Below are positions 37,427-44,424 of a stretch of 56,898 nt of DNA, piece after piece. Positions within the stretch are counted from its first letter, which is position 1; every line of letters starts with the position of its first letter. This DNA is from Paludibacteraceae bacterium (GTDB taxonomy: Bacteria; Bacteroidota; Bacteroidia; Bacteroidales; Paludibacteraceae). Position numbers and translations under genes: made by a program. The notes below the pieces were generated by a model. It was not told the DNA's origin and did no database searches. It saw only the letters and a list, made by a program, of their open reading frames with translations. Location of the stretch: the NCBI GenBank assembly GCA_024405855.1, contig JAKSNZ010000009.1:1-56898 (forward strand), in the 5' to 3' direction.

Positions 37427-38326
37427 TTATACATTTTGTCTTACTGCAAGTATAGGAGCCTGAATCATTTTTCCATTATAACGGACCATAAGTCTATCCA
37501 TTCCAGAAATAATTCTTTTGCCCTCTTCTATTTCATTATCCGGGATGAAACGAACCTCAAAAGGCATATTATCTGTATATTCTTGGCCACGCATATCTAC
37601 AATTTCGTAACCATATGCAGTAAAGCTTGTTTTCATTCGATCCAAAGCCTTGTTAAGACGCGTAACGTTCTTATCAGAAGGATCCATTCTATCAATGTTA
37701 TTTTGAATGCGTACAATTTCATCGGCTACTTTAAGAGGAAGAGAATGGTCAGGTTCAGCGTCAGAAGGTTTAGATTCTGACTCTGCTTTCATTTTCTTCT
37801 CTAAAATATCAATAAGTTGGTTATCTAACTTTATTGATTGTGCTTCAAGGTTCTTTTGTGCATCTTTAAGAAGTTTAATACTATTATCTGTACTGTTGGA
37901 CTTTTTTCTTGCTAAAATAATATAAGCAATTACAATTATTAGAAGAATTGCGATTGATGTAATAATCCAAACAATTCTATTTCCTAATGTACTGTTAACA
38001 TTCGAAATAGACGAAGTGAGTTCTTTACTTTGGTTCTTAATTTCAACTCCCAGCTCATCTGCTGTCTGTTTAATATTTGCAGAATTGATAGCTGTAAATA
38101 CTTTAACTGAATCCACTCTTAAGTTTATTTTAACCTTAGAAGAATTCAACTCGTTATTTGTCGAAATAATTTGGGATTCTAAAATAGAGATTTTAGATGC
38201 CAGTGTAGCGTTCTCTTTTCTAAGCGTAGCTATTTCTGACTCAATTATACCGATTGAATCAACAGGTAAAGCACAAACATTCCATGATGATATGAGTGTA
38301 AATATTAAAAATAATGTTTTTTTCAT
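37427..38326 (-). CDS. Membrane-anchored GrpE-like protein (operon gene 2)
   Basis: Start ATG 38326 gives a signal peptide (MKKTLFLIFTLISSWNVCA), so the first part is periplasmic. Residues about 25-115 are a coiled coil, 118-138 form a TM helix (IVWIITSIAILLIIVIAYIIL), and the rest is cytosolic. The cytosolic part is helical (150-235), then a small beta domain (238-297): GYEIVDMRGQEY, RFIPDNEIEEG, and VRYNGKMIQAPILAV. This follows the GrpE beta-wing plan (GxExxDxxGxxF, then a block with acidic residues and Gly, then GYxxNGxxLRPAxVxV). Its position directly before an hsp70 gene supports a nucleotide-exchange role. The GrpE link is my inference from a short pattern; the membrane anchor is not a feature of normal GrpE. 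Confidence 0.55.
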   Translation of the reverse strand: MKKTLFLIFTLISSWNVCALPVDSIGIIESEIATLRKENATLASKISILESQIISTNNELNSSKVKINLRVDSVKVFTAINSANIKQTADELGVEIKNQSKELTSSISNVNSTLGNRIVWIITSIAILLIIVIAYIILARKKSNSTDNSIKLLKDAQKNLEAQSIKLDNQLIDILEKKMKAESESKPSDAEPDHSLPLKVADEIVRIQNNIDRMDPSDKNVTRLNKALDRMKTSFTAYGYEIVDMRGQEYTDNMPFEVRFIPDNEIEEGKRIISGMDRLMVRYNGKMIQAPILAVRQNV

Positions 38327-38327
38327 A

Positions 38328-39680
38328 TTAACTAAAACCTTCACTTTTAATTCGTTTTACTATTGGATGATCTGATTCTTTTCTAATATGGGATTTACTC
38401 CAAGCGATTGAATGAATATATACACCGAGTGCTTTCCCTCCATAAATAGTAATTGCCCATAAAAAAAATTGAATTATGAAAGTGATCCCAATTGCGTCAC
38501 CCCAATCATCGTTAAAGCATTTTATCAATAATAATTCTGCAACAAAGAAGAGAATTACTCCAATCACTATAAACAGGGATTCTAAATTATGGTATCTCAT
38601 ACATTTTTTACAGACATAAAATTTTGCTGATTTTGTATATGTTATGACTCTTTTAGTATTGTAACCGATAGGATATTCTTTACTTCTCTCATATTTTTTC
38701 TCAAATGAATCACTTGCTTTTCCCCCACAGAACCAGCATATTTCTTCATTAGAAGCAATGACAAGAAGATATGTTTCATCAACATCATTAATGCTCTTTG
38801 ATATTGTATCTATGTCTTCCTTAAATTTTGAGGCTGTTCTTGTAGAGGCATATGATGTATCGATAGATTTAAGTGTTTCGAGACAGGATTTTAATAGAGC
38901 AACGAATGCCGTCTTCTCTGTTTTACCTATGTTGTCAGAAGCATTATTAGATATAGATATTACTTTTGAACGTACTAATTTGCAGAATTGATCATATGCT
39001 CCTGACAATGCAATATCGCTAGAAATGTTTTTGCCAACAATTAATTGATTTACATCATTAATGATTCGATTTATCAAAGTTATATTAGATGGAGTTTTAT
39101 CAACAGAAATATCCGATATGGAAACTGTTTTTTTCTTCAGTTCATCTAAAATTCCACTTTTATGCAGTGCGGAGATAATAGAAATGTGTTGTTCTGATGT
39201 AGCTGTATCAAGACATCCAGCGATAGCCTCTTCTGAATATCCATTTTCATTCATGACATCAATATAGCAGCTCAAAAGTTTAGATGAAGAAATACTTTTG
39301 GCTTTGTCGCCAATAACATCCTGAATAGATGCTATGTCATTGGACTCTATCGCAGACATGAATTTAGCCCCTGCAGATTTGATGTTTTCATTTATCAAAT
39401 CTGTGGTGCCGAAGTCAATGCCACTCTTATTAAACCAAAAAATAGAGTATTTGGATTTGTCTTCATCTGACTGAATAAGAGCTAAAGCAGCATCAACGGA
39501 TTCAACAGTTCTTACTGGTAATGAGGTAAATCCAAGAATATTGTCTGTCTCAAATGGTAGAGTGCGACCTACTTTGGCAAATGCCTTGATTTTATTTGCA
39601 TTTGCAATAATATCCATCAGTTTGGAATCAGAATATGATCCAAGTATACGATATGGATTATTTTCAATTATAGAGATCAT
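38328..39680 (-). CDS. J-like-module zinc-ribbon membrane protein (operon gene 1)
   Basis: 450 aa from ATG 39680 (the frame is open to 39764, but homology to the partner protein begins with ISIIENNPYRILG, so the upstream 28 codons are discarded). The N-terminal module (8-40: NPYRILG, DIIANANKIKAFAKVGR) is shared with the last protein of the operon and lacks HPD. A long Ser-rich helical middle follows. The C-terminal part has a CxxC pair at 315-318 (CWFC) and another at 357-360 (CKKC), consistent with a zinc ribbon, then two TM helices (about 369-387 and 397-416) and a basic tail. The topology puts module and zinc ribbon in the cytosol. Together with genes 2-5 it forms the five-gene machine described in the findings. 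The gene 2 ATG lies 1 bp after its stop. Confidence 0.55.
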   Translation of the reverse strand: MISIIENNPYRILGSYSDSKLMDIIANANKIKAFAKVGRTLPFETDNILGFTSLPVRTVESVDAALALIQSDEDKSKYSIFWFNKSGIDFGTTDLINENIKSAGAKFMSAIESNDIASIQDVIGDKAKSISSSKLLSCYIDVMNENGYSEEAIAGCLDTATSEQHISIISALHKSGILDELKKKTVSISDISVDKTPSNITLINRIINDVNQLIVGKNISSDIALSGAYDQFCKLVRSKVISISNNASDNIGKTEKTAFVALLKSCLETLKSIDTSYASTRTASKFKEDIDTISKSINDVDETYLLVIASNEEICWFCGGKASDSFEKKYERSKEYPIGYNTKRVITYTKSAKFYVCKKCMRYHNLESLFIVIGVILFFVAELLLIKCFNDDWGDAIGITFIIQFFLWAITIYGGKALGVYIHSIAWSKSHIRKESDHPIVKRIKSEGFS

Positions 39681-39744
39681 ATGTAATGTTCGATGATATA
39701 ATTTTAGGCTTTGTTTGGCATTTATCACATCAGTATGTGGACAT

Positions 39745-40090
39745 AAGAAAAGCGTGGAACTCACTTGTTGTCAGTCCACGCTTTCAGAGGCTCTCGCATT
39801 GCCCGTAAGAATAGAACCGACAACGCGAAGTCCACGCCGAATATGTATAGCTGCACTATGTATCCAACAAATTACACACGTTTGTACATGTGGTAATATA
39901 TTGTAGTGCAGGGTGCTACATACCCCGTAAACATTCATCGCTGCTAAGTCCTGATTCTTACACAAATTTTGCGAGATTTCTGAAAGCCAGAACAGAGCGT
40001 CAATAAACGCCTTTAATATGTCTTTGCAGGATTTTCACCTGCTGCCACCGCCCGATACGACACTCCATATTGGTAGTATCCCACGGTGTG
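39745..40090 (-). ncRNA. Structured non-coding element upstream of the chaperone-like operon
   Basis: This 0.35 kb gap has no convincing protein gene but dense inverted repeats: GCAGG/CCTGC (40026-40042), GCGT/ACGC (39997-40010), CTGCACTA/TAGTGCAG (39851-39858 with 39904-39911) enclosing ATTAC...GTAAT (39870-39896), and a minus-strand terminator-like hairpin GCGTGGA/TCCACGC (39752-39781) followed by TTTTC. The element lies on the transcribed strand between the DUF3791 module and the first operon gene. Within it GCGTGGACT occurs twice (about 39829-39837 and 39772-39780), so the terminator 3' arm could pair with either copy. It may be a leader RNA that controls the operon, an independent RNA, or a dispersed repeat. 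No Rfam family was recognised. Confidence 0.4.
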
Positions 40091-40092
40091 AC

Positions 40093-40299
40093 TTATTTTA
40101 TCCCATTTAACTCCTTCTGCAAGTCAGCAAAGATATATGCATCAGACATCAGTTCAAGACCAGTTGCAGGATTACAGAGGAGATGGTAGGTGTTGGTTGT
40201 ATAAAACAAATCCAATGCCGCTTCCGGATTAATATCTTTCCATTCTGCCAACATCATAATCAATCGGCTCTGTTTGCGCCATTTAACAGCATCTCTCAT
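40093..40299 (-). CDS. DUF3791-like small protein (second copy)
   Basis: 68 aa. Its IFADLQKELNGIK end and the NPEAALDLFYTTNTYHLL core resemble small proteins found next to DUF3990 genes in Bacteroidales and Firmicutes. It overlaps the DUF3990 start/stop by 4 bp (ATGA), so it is translated together with it. The first copy lies on the other side of DUF3990, giving a DUF3791-DUF3990-DUF3791 sandwich. Function unknown; a partner or inhibitor of DUF3990 is plausible. Confidence 0.65.
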   Translation of the reverse strand: MRDAVKWRKQSRLIMMLAEWKDINPEAALDLFYTTNTYHLLCNPATGLELMSDAYIFADLQKELNGIK

Positions 40300-40796
40300 A
40301 CCTTTTCCTCCAAAACTCTATGTTTTACAAATTGTAAACACAGATTAATAACATACTGGTTAGTAATACAAATCTGATGATTCGGCTTTTTAAACCGTAA
40401 TTGGTCAAGTGCTTGTTCTGCTGTTATACGTCCATTCTCATAATCCTCTACAGTATCAATTACATTATCATTAGCAATACCACCTTCAATCATATCGTAG
40501 TCTTTCCATACAGATTCTCCCCTACGGCATGCAACTACATATTCCAACCAGTCCAGATTATAGGACTCAAAGTGCAATATGTGAAACTGACTTACTGCGG
40601 CTTCGTAATCAAATTCATACTCATTAAGGAAAGCAGGAGAGTTTGGTCCTTTACGTTCGGCGACAGCAAAAGCCCACTTGGAAGCCTGATTCTCCAATTT
40701 AGTGACATAGAAACCACAGCCGAAATCTAGGTTTTTGCGACCAAAATCAGTTTTGGGAGCATCTACCATCATGTTTGAACCATGATATATTCTCAT
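40296..40796 (-). CDS. DUF3990 protein (ADP-ribosyltransferase-like fold)
   Basis: The frame is open to 40811, but MRIYHGSN at ATG 40796 is the natural start and overlaps the previous gene by 4 bp; 166 aa. The RIYHGSNMMVDAPK start, then the DFGCGFYVTKLENQASKWA block matches DUF3990, a family placed by fold with ADP-ribosyltransferases: the H-G-S element, an aromatic-FYxT element, and acidic residues further on (YEFDYEA). These families occur as components of conflict or toxin-like modules and are often paired with DUF3791. NAD-dependent activity is an inference; the C-terminal catalytic Glu cannot be assigned with confidence by eye. Confidence 0.75.
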   Translation of the reverse strand: MRIYHGSNMMVDAPKTDFGRKNLDFGCGFYVTKLENQASKWAFAVAERKGPNSPAFLNEYEFDYEAAVSQFHILHFESYNLDWLEYVVACRRGESVWKDYDMIEGGIANDNVIDTVEDYENGRITAEQALDQLRFKKPNHQICITNQYVINLCLQFVKHRVLEEKV

Positions 40797-41062
40797 TGTG
40801 CAGCCTCCCAATTTTGAAGTGTTTCCACTATATCATCCGTTACATACTGTAGGGACTGGCTATGCAACTCCTCGTAACGACCAAAGAGGCGACGATGTAT
40901 TAAATCCTGCTTTTGCAAACGGTCATGCATCTGTTTGCCTGAGATATTCATCTTCTGGGCTCCAGATTCAATTGCCATTACGGCAAAATGCACATAACGA
41001 TAGTCCATATCTGCCGACCTGGTAACATTTGCAGAATGCGGTATGTTAGTGAATTTTGCCAT
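40793..41062 (-). CDS. DUF3791-like small protein (first copy)
   Basis: About 89 aa from ATG 41062 (MAKFTNIPHSANVTRS); the frame continues to 41134 but would overlap the GGGtGRT gene by 49 bp. A later Met before DYRYVHFAVMAIES is also possible. The core VHFAVMAIESGAQKMNISGKQMHDRLQKQ and the tail VTDDIVETLQNWEAAQ fit DUF3791. Its stop overlaps the DUF3990 start by 4 bp. It begins 23 bp after the GGGtGRT stop with no terminator or promoter box visible, so transcription could read in from the housekeeping pair upstream. Confidence 0.65.
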   Translation of the reverse strand: MAKFTNIPHSANVTRSADMDYRYVHFAVMAIESGAQKMNISGKQMHDRLQKQDLIHRRLFGRYEELHSQSLQYVTDDIVETLQNWEAAQ

Positions 41063-41085
41063 AATTCTGTCAATAATTTTAGTGC

Positions 41086-42096
41086 TTACTTGCTCAGTGC
41101 AAGGGCTACATTTACAGCACATGCCACTGTACAACCTACCATTGGGTTGTTGCCTATGCCAAGGAATCCCATCATCTCTACGTGAGCAGGAACTGATGAA
41201 GAACCGGCAAATTGGGCATCGGAGTGCATACGACCAAGAGTATCGGTCATACCGTAAGATGCAGGACCTGCAGCCATATTATCCGGGTGCAATGTACGTC
41301 CTGTACCACCACCTGAGGCAACTGAGAAGTAAGGCTTACCTGCAAGTATGCGCTCTTTCTTGTATGTGCCTGCTACAGGGTGTTGGAAACGTGTAGGGTT
41401 GGTTGAGTTACCTGTTATGGAAACATCAACATTCTCTTTCCAAAGAATGGCAACACCTTCACGAACATCGTCTGCACCATAGCATTTAACTTTGGCACGT
41501 GGACCATCGCTATAGGCTTTCTCCTTAATTACATTAAGTTTGCCTGTAAAGTAATCAAACTCTGTTTGTACGTATGTGAAACCGTTTATACGGCTAATAA
41601 TCATAGCGGCATCTTTTCCAAGTCCGTTAAGAATGCAACGCAATGGGTTCTTTCTAACCTTGTTAGCCATTTCTGCTATCTTGATGGCACCCTCTGCGGC
41701 TGCAAATGACTCATGACCTGCAAGGAATGCAAAACACTGTGTCTCTTCACGTAGCAGACGTGCTGCAAGGTTACCGTGTCCAAGACCTACTTTACGGTCA
41801 TCAGCAACTGAACCAGGAATACAGAATGCCTGTAGTCCTATACCTATTGCTTCTGCAGCATCGGCGGCATTCTTGCAACCTTTCTTAAGTGCTATGGCTG
41901 AACCTACTACGTAAGCCCATTTGGCGTTCTCAAAGCAAATCATCTGTGTCTCCTCACAAGTCTTGTAAGGGTCAAGTCCTGCTTTTTCACAAATTTCATT
42001 TGCCTCTTCTATACTATTGATTCCGTTCTCTTTGAGCGCTGCAAGAATCTGTTTCTCACGGCGGTCCTGACTTTCAAATTTTACTTCTCTAATCAT
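41086..42096 (-). CDS. GGGtGRT protein
   Basis: 336 aa; the family is named for the motif seen here as SVASGGGTGRTLHPDNMAAG near residue 260. Other conserved blocks are GSVADDRKVGLGHGNLAARL, GHESFAAAEGAIKIAE and the C-terminal FLGIGNNPMVGCTVACAVNVA, which carries a Cys. The biochemical role is unknown. It is consistently paired with the NifU-like gene immediately upstream, as here (13-bp gap), which suggests a shared iron-sulfur-related function. The frame is open to 42144, but ATG 42096 has a strong AGGAGG ribosome-binding site 8 nt upstream, which is uncommon in Bacteroidetes and fixes the start. Confidence 0.9.
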   Translation of the reverse strand: MIREVKFESQDRREKQILAALKENGINSIEEANEICEKAGLDPYKTCEETQMICFENAKWAYVVGSAIALKKGCKNAADAAEAIGIGLQAFCIPGSVADDRKVGLGHGNLAARLLREETQCFAFLAGHESFAAAEGAIKIAEMANKVRKNPLRCILNGLGKDAAMIISRINGFTYVQTEFDYFTGKLNVIKEKAYSDGPRAKVKCYGADDVREGVAILWKENVDVSITGNSTNPTRFQHPVAGTYKKERILAGKPYFSVASGGGTGRTLHPDNMAAGPASYGMTDTLGRMHSDAQFAGSSSVPAHVEMMGFLGIGNNPMVGCTVACAVNVALALSK

Positions 42097-42109
42097 GGCT
42101 TTGTCCTCC

Positions 42110-42811
42110 TTATTCTTTACGTGGGTCAATAGATTTAACTGCACCTTGCTCTTTCTTAGTACGTCCGTAAGTACCGGTTACGCTCTTAAGAGCCTCATCG
42201 GCGGGAACACCTTTCTTAATGGCATCCATAAATTTGCCAAGGTGTACAAACTCATAACCGCAAACCTCATCGTCAGCATCAAGGAACATCTTGGTAATGT
42301 AACCTTCTGTAAGCTGCAAGTAACGTGGACCTTTAAGTTTAGTGCTGTAAAGTGTACCTGTCTGGCTTATGAAACCTTTACCAAGGTCTTCAAGACCTGC
42401 ACCAACTGTAAGACCACCCTCTGAGAATGCAGACTGTGTACGTCCGTAAACTATCTGAAGGAATAGCTCACGCATTGCGGTGTTGATGGCATCGCAAACA
42501 AGGTCTGTGTTAAGAGCCTCAAGAAGAGTCTTTCCAGGAAGAATCTCAGATGCCATAGCGGCAGAGTGTGTCATACCTGAGCAACCAATAGTCTCTACAA
42601 GAGCCTCTTGGATAACACCTTCCTTTACATTAAGAGTTAATTTACATGCACCCTGCTCAGGAGCGCACCAACCAATACCGTGTGTCAAGCCAGAGATGTC
42701 CTTAATCTCTTTAGCCTTTACCCATTTACCCTCTTCAGGTATTGGGGCAGGTCCGTGGTTAGGACCTTTTTTTACAACACACATGTTTTCTACTTCATGT
42801 GAATAAACCAT
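42110..42811 (-). CDS. NifU-like iron-sulfur scaffold protein
   Basis: 233 aa with a NifU/IscU-like core. Candidate cluster ligands are Cys49 (GWCAPEQ), Cys77 (IGCSGMTHSAAMASE) and Cys106 (DLVCDAIN), close to the spacing of IscU/NifU_N scaffolds; Cys11 and Cys56 are additional. The C-terminal YLTEGY-like segment and FVHLGKFMDAIKKGVPADEALKSV are found in the anaerobe-type homologues that pair with GGGtGRT proteins. It probably assembles or carries Fe-S clusters for a partner; the partner is not known. First gene of the pair, with a TATCTTTG box 42 bp upstream. Confidence 0.8.
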   Translation of the reverse strand: MVYSHEVENMCVVKKGPNHGPAPIPEEGKWVKAKEIKDISGLTHGIGWCAPEQGACKLTLNVKEGVIQEALVETIGCSGMTHSAAMASEILPGKTLLEALNTDLVCDAINTAMRELFLQIVYGRTQSAFSEGGLTVGAGLEDLGKGFISQTGTLYSTKLKGPRYLQLTEGYITKMFLDADDEVCGYEFVHLGKFMDAIKKGVPADEALKSVTGTYGRTKKEQGAVKSIDPRKE

Positions 42812-42853
42812 AATAAAAATTTTATATTAGAAATAATAATATCTTACAAACTG

Positions 42854-42861
42854 CAAAGATA
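42854..42861 (-). promoter_or_regulatory. Probable -7 box of the NifU-like/GGGtGRT operon
   Basis: Minus-strand TATCTTTG, 42 bp before the ATG at 42811; the -33 position reads TTTC rather than TTTG at N19. The surrounding 80-bp gap after the DUF5683 stop is AT-rich and otherwise empty. Confidence 0.45.
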
Positions 42862-42892
42862 TAAAATTTAATTGAAAGTTGAAATTAGAAAA

Positions 42893-43552
42893 TTAAAAAT
42901 TCAAACGATAACTCATTCCAAGGGAGCTGGCAAGGGCTCCGTCTTTTGTGGGTGGAATGACTGACGGGGTGAATGACATAGAGAGTTCAGGGCTTACATC
43001 GTAGTCACGTAATTGTGCATCAACGTAAGCATCTATGATTGAGAGCATATATAGAACCACTGTGGCAATGATGCTAAGGTCTCTATTACGCTGATACCCT
43101 TCCATTTTGCTTTTGAAAGTACGCTTGTAGTAATCAATGTTAGAACTGTTAATCTTTACATCGGCAGGCAGCAGATACTCATAATATCTTGCATTGGGGT
43201 CAGCACTGCAAAGGTCAGTATAGCCCTTCCTGTAGTCAATATAAAGTCCGTTGTTCCACGATATTGCGTACCCTAATCCGCAAAATCCACCATAAATTAT
43301 AGGTATTTTCCAATACTGACGATTGTAAGCCTGTCCAATGCCGGGAAAAATGGCGGCAATCCAAGGTGCCATCTGCGGGTCAGGAACCCTTTTCAGAATG
43401 GCATGGCGTTTCAGCATTTTGGCCATTTGAACAGAGTCCAATTCAGTTATGTTTATTGTATCCACAGGCATTGCAAAGTTCAGACTGTCAGCGGCATATA
43501 AATGCCCCGATACAAAAATCAGTAGAACTATGTATGCCAAATGTCTGCGCAT
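42893..43552 (-). CDS. DUF5683-domain protein
   Basis: 219 aa with a signal peptide (MRRHLAYIVLLIFVSGHLYA) and the DUF5683 core: RHAILKRVPDPQMAPWIAAIFPGIGQAYN, KIPIIYGGFCGLGYAI with a hydrophobic segment, and DLSIIATVVLYMLSIIDAYVDAQL with a second. The PGxGQxYN motif is typical of this Bacteroidetes family. Role unknown, probably inner-membrane or envelope. Its start overlaps the parB stop by 1 bp, so it is cotranscribed with parA and parB, an arrangement common in Bacteroidales. Confidence 0.85.
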   Translation of the reverse strand: MRRHLAYIVLLIFVSGHLYAADSLNFAMPVDTINITELDSVQMAKMLKRHAILKRVPDPQMAPWIAAIFPGIGQAYNRQYWKIPIIYGGFCGLGYAISWNNGLYIDYRKGYTDLCSADPNARYYEYLLPADVKINSSNIDYYKRTFKSKMEGYQRNRDLSIIATVVLYMLSIIDAYVDAQLRDYDVSPELSMSFTPSVIPPTKDGALASSLGMSYRLNF

Positions 43553-44424
43553 TATTGTATTTTGTCAAGCAAAGAGAGTATGTTTTCAAGTTGCTCATCA
43601 TTCTTGAAGCGGAGAATTATTTTTCCGCTTCCGTTTTCCAACCTGTTAATAGTCACTTTTGAGTTGAAAACACCCGTAAGTTTTTTGCTTAGTGTCTCAT
43701 AATCAGACGATACGCTCTTGCCTGCACTTCTCTTTTTTGTTTCGCCAACCGATGCACCTTTTTGTATAAACTCTTCAAGTTTATGTACAGAAAGCCCCTC
43801 TTTTACAACATATTCATAAACCTTTATCATTTGTGCAGGGTCAGCAATTGAAACCAAAGCACGGGCATGACCCATATCAATTTTACCAGCCTTAAGACCA
43901 AGTTGAATTTCAGCAGGTAACTTAAGCAACCTCAGATAATTAGTGATGGTGGCACGCTTTTTGCCTACTTTCTCACCCAAACGCTCCTGCGTAAATTTGT
44001 AGTCATCAATAAGACGTTGGTATGAAAGGGCAATTTCAATGGCGTTAAGGTCTTCACGTTGAATGTTCTCAACTAAAGCCATTTCCATAAGAGCCTCATC
44101 GTCAGCGGTTTTTATATAGGCTGGAATAGATGTAAGTCCCGCCTTGCGAGATGCACGACATCTGCGTTCACCTGAAATAATCTGATATTTGCCGTTCCCA
44201 AGTTCCCTAAGAGTAACAGGTTGAACCACACCAAGTTCCTTTATTGAAGCGGCAAGTTCGTCCAATGCCTCCTCATCAAAAGTGGTTCTTGGTTGATTTG
44301 GGTTTGCCTCAATTAAATCAAGTGCAATCTCACTTATTTGTGATGAGCCTGAGGTTTGGACTTCATCAAGTTGGATTAAAGCCCCAAGACCTCTGCCAAG
44401 TGCGTTTTTCTTTAGTTGAGCCAT
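43552..44424 (-). CDS. parB: Chromosome partitioning protein ParB
   Basis: CTP-dependent DNA clamp that binds parS and stimulates ParA. N-terminal ALGRGLGALI is the ParA-interacting motif; the CTP/ParB box reads ISGERRCRASRKAG; the helix-turn-helix includes TQERLGEKVGKKRATITNYLRLL. A C-terminal dimerisation region ends the 290-aa protein. It immediately follows parA (1-bp overlap). No parS site was recognised close by. Confidence 0.96.
   Translation of the reverse strand: MAQLKKNALGRGLGALIQLDEVQTSGSSQISEIALDLIEANPNQPRTTFDEEALDELAASIKELGVVQPVTLRELGNGKYQIISGERRCRASRKAGLTSIPAYIKTADDEALMEMALVENIQREDLNAIEIALSYQRLIDDYKFTQERLGEKVGKKRATITNYLRLLKLPAEIQLGLKAGKIDMGHARALVSIADPAQMIKVYEYVVKEGLSVHKLEEFIQKGASVGETKKRSAGKSVSSDYETLSKKLTGVFNSKVTINRLENGSGKIILRFKNDEQLENILSLLDKIQ

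Noticed and set aside
39681..39764. N-terminal 28-codon extension of the first chaperone-operon protein
   Set aside because: The conserved module shared with the last protein begins after ATG 39680; the extension runs into the structured element.
39771..39965. Minus-strand 64-codon open frame in the structured element
   Set aside because: Cys/His/Trp-rich composition without a domain, interrupted upstream by stops, lies across the hairpins; better explained as a structured RNA or repeat.
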